11,225 bases of DNA from the NCBI GenBank assembly GCA_001779505.1, contig MFKH01000003.1, positions 32,987 through 44,211 of the forward strand, read 5' to 3'. Positions within the stretch are counted from its first letter, which is position 1. Every line of letters begins with the position of its first letter. This stretch comes from Candidatus Jorgensenbacteria bacterium GWA1_54_12. Its GTDB lineage: Bacteria; Patescibacteriota; Minisyncoccia; UBA6257; GWB1-50-10. The position numbers were made by a program, and so were the translations under genes. Under the pieces are notes generated by a model that was given only the letters and a program-made list of their open reading frames with translations, had not been told where the DNA came from and did no database searches. Below are positions 10,625-11,225 of this stretch, in pieces.

Positions 10625-11225
10625 GTGAAGCACAATAAATCCCTCTCCGTGCTCGCTTCTTTCGGCGTCGGGGGCGTTGCGGAGCACTTTGTCCGCATAC
10701 GCGGAGAAGCGCTCCCCGAGGCACTTGCGTGGGCGGAGGAACAGGCGCTCCCCTTCCGCGTTATCGGAAGCGCGACGAACATCGTCTTTCCCAACTATCT
10801 CCCCGGCCTTCTCATTCAGCTTGATGGCGGAGAAGTAAGAAACGGCGGGCAGAACGAACTCGTCGCCGATGCGGGCGTGCCGCTCCAAGCGCTAGTGGAC
10901 GCGGCAAACGCGCGGGGGCTTAAGGGCTTGGAAACCCTGGCGGGCATCCCCGGAACCGTGGGTGGGGCCGTTGTCGGCAATGCCGGCGCATACGGCCGCG
11001 AAATCAAAGACACGCTCGTTTCCGCCACCGTTTTTACTAGATACTCGGTATCTAGTACTAAATACCGAGTATTGAGTAAAAAAGAGTGCAGGTTCGCCTA
11101 CCGCGAGAGCGTTTTTAAGCATGAACCCCTCATCATCACTGAAGCGCGGTTTCGGTTTTTTGACGAAGCGGCTCCCGCTTGGCTTACTGCCGCGAGCGAC
11201 GACATCATAAAGAAACGCGCCGAGA
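10625..11225 (+). CDS. murB: UDP-N-acetylenolpyruvoylglucosamine reductase, N-terminal part (cut by window edge)
   Basis: FAD- and NADPH-dependent cytoplasmic enzyme that makes UDP-N-acetylmuramate for peptidoglycan. ASFGVGGVAEHF opens the family's first domain. VIGSATNIVF stands where most relatives have a GGGSN-type loop. GLETLAGIPGTVGGAVVGNAGAYGREI is the central FAD-binding block (named by its motifs), and CRFAYRESVFK carries the serine of the YRxSxFK proton-donor motif. The C-terminal domain is beyond the window. An ATG at 10613 is in frame, but it overlaps the predicted -10 box, so GTG 10625 (MKHNKSLSV) is preferred; this is uncertain. Residues about 136-153 are encoded by an AT-rich palindrome that keeps the frame open. 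Confidence 0.92.
   Translation, partial: MKHNKSLSVLASFGVGGVAEHFVRIRGEALPEALAWAEEQALPFRVIGSATNIVFPNYLPGLLIQLDGGEVRNGGQNELVADAGVPLQALVDAANARGLKGLETLAGIPGTVGGAVVGNAGAYGREIKDTLVSATVFTRYSVSSTKYRVLSKKECRFAYRESVFKHEPLIITEARFRFFDEAAPAWLTAASDDIIKKRAE
11031..11082. repeat. In-frame imperfect palindrome inside murB
   Basis: Arms 11031-11051 and 11062-11082 are complementary except at one mismatch and one G-T pair: TTTTTACT with AGTAAAAA outside, ATACTCGGTAT with ATACCGAGTAT inside. The loop contains TAGTACTA. The left half is also a perfect 10-bp hairpin on its own (11035-11057), and the right half a nearly perfect one (11056-11078). The two halves are inverted copies of one ~23-bp motif. The element is AT-rich inside a GC-rich gene. 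Confidence 0.85.

Noticed and set aside
1..11225. tRNA genes, CRISPR arrays, insertion sequences, prophage or defence systems
   Set aside because: No tRNA-like arms, spaced direct repeats, transposase, integrase, nuclease or toxin-antitoxin pair was found on reading both strands.

Overview
The window looks like a compact chromosome segment of a Candidate Phyla Radiation bacterium, most likely a parcubacterium (Patescibacteria). This rests on gene content and protein style, not on a marker search: a short SecA without its C-terminal zinc domain, a cytidylyltransferase-fold protein carrying a SEC-C motif, DUF1653 and DUF5674 proteins, a SIMPL protein, and several small hypothetical proteins of a kind I associate with that group. 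G+C is moderately high. Genes overlap or nearly touch, and no tRNA, rRNA, CRISPR array, insertion sequence or prophage is visible.

Layout. The left edge holds the start of ddl (minus strand, cut by the window edge), divergent from a galU-like nucleotidyltransferase (plus). galU meets, tail to tail, a minus-strand operon read from about 5376 down to 1396: a structured leader, secA, a DUF5674 gene, a conserved hypothetical gene, a nucleotidyltransferase with a SEC-C tail, and a DUF1653 gene. Right of the secA promoter are a single-gene unit with its own promoter, Shine-Dalgarno (SD) site and terminator (5471-5875), and a 54-residue membrane protein (5932-6096) divergent from rpmA (L27). Next come the ctpA-rplI pair (minus), a 99-residue conserved protein (plus), a SIMPL-domain exported protein (minus), a second single-gene SD-led orphan (9329-10021, plus), a DsbB-type membrane oxidoreductase (minus), and the start of murB (plus, cut by the window edge).

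How it fits together. Most of the genes serve the cell envelope: ddl and murB make peptidoglycan precursors, galU makes a nucleotide sugar, secA drives export, and ctpA, the SIMPL protein and the DsbB-like protein act on or in the membrane. rpmA and rplI encode ribosomal proteins.

Notable structure. (1) The ~208-nt leader of secA starts at a near-consensus promoter. It folds on paper into a three-way junction plus a 14-bp hairpin, has competing and pseudoknot-type pairings, and contains a 22-codon upstream ORF that stops 2 nt before the secA start codon. This is the best candidate here for an undescribed regulatory system. (2) Several divergent gene pairs have -10 boxes 6-10 nt from the start codon, implying leaderless or nearly leaderless mRNAs, and some of these boxes overlap head to head. 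The two orphan genes instead have ~30-nt leaders with strong SD sites. (3) Intrinsic terminators are built into the 3' ends of coding sequences. (4) An AT-rich, 52-bp imperfect palindrome lies in frame inside murB, and a 29-bp palindrome covers the stop codon of the SEC-C nucleotidyltransferase gene.
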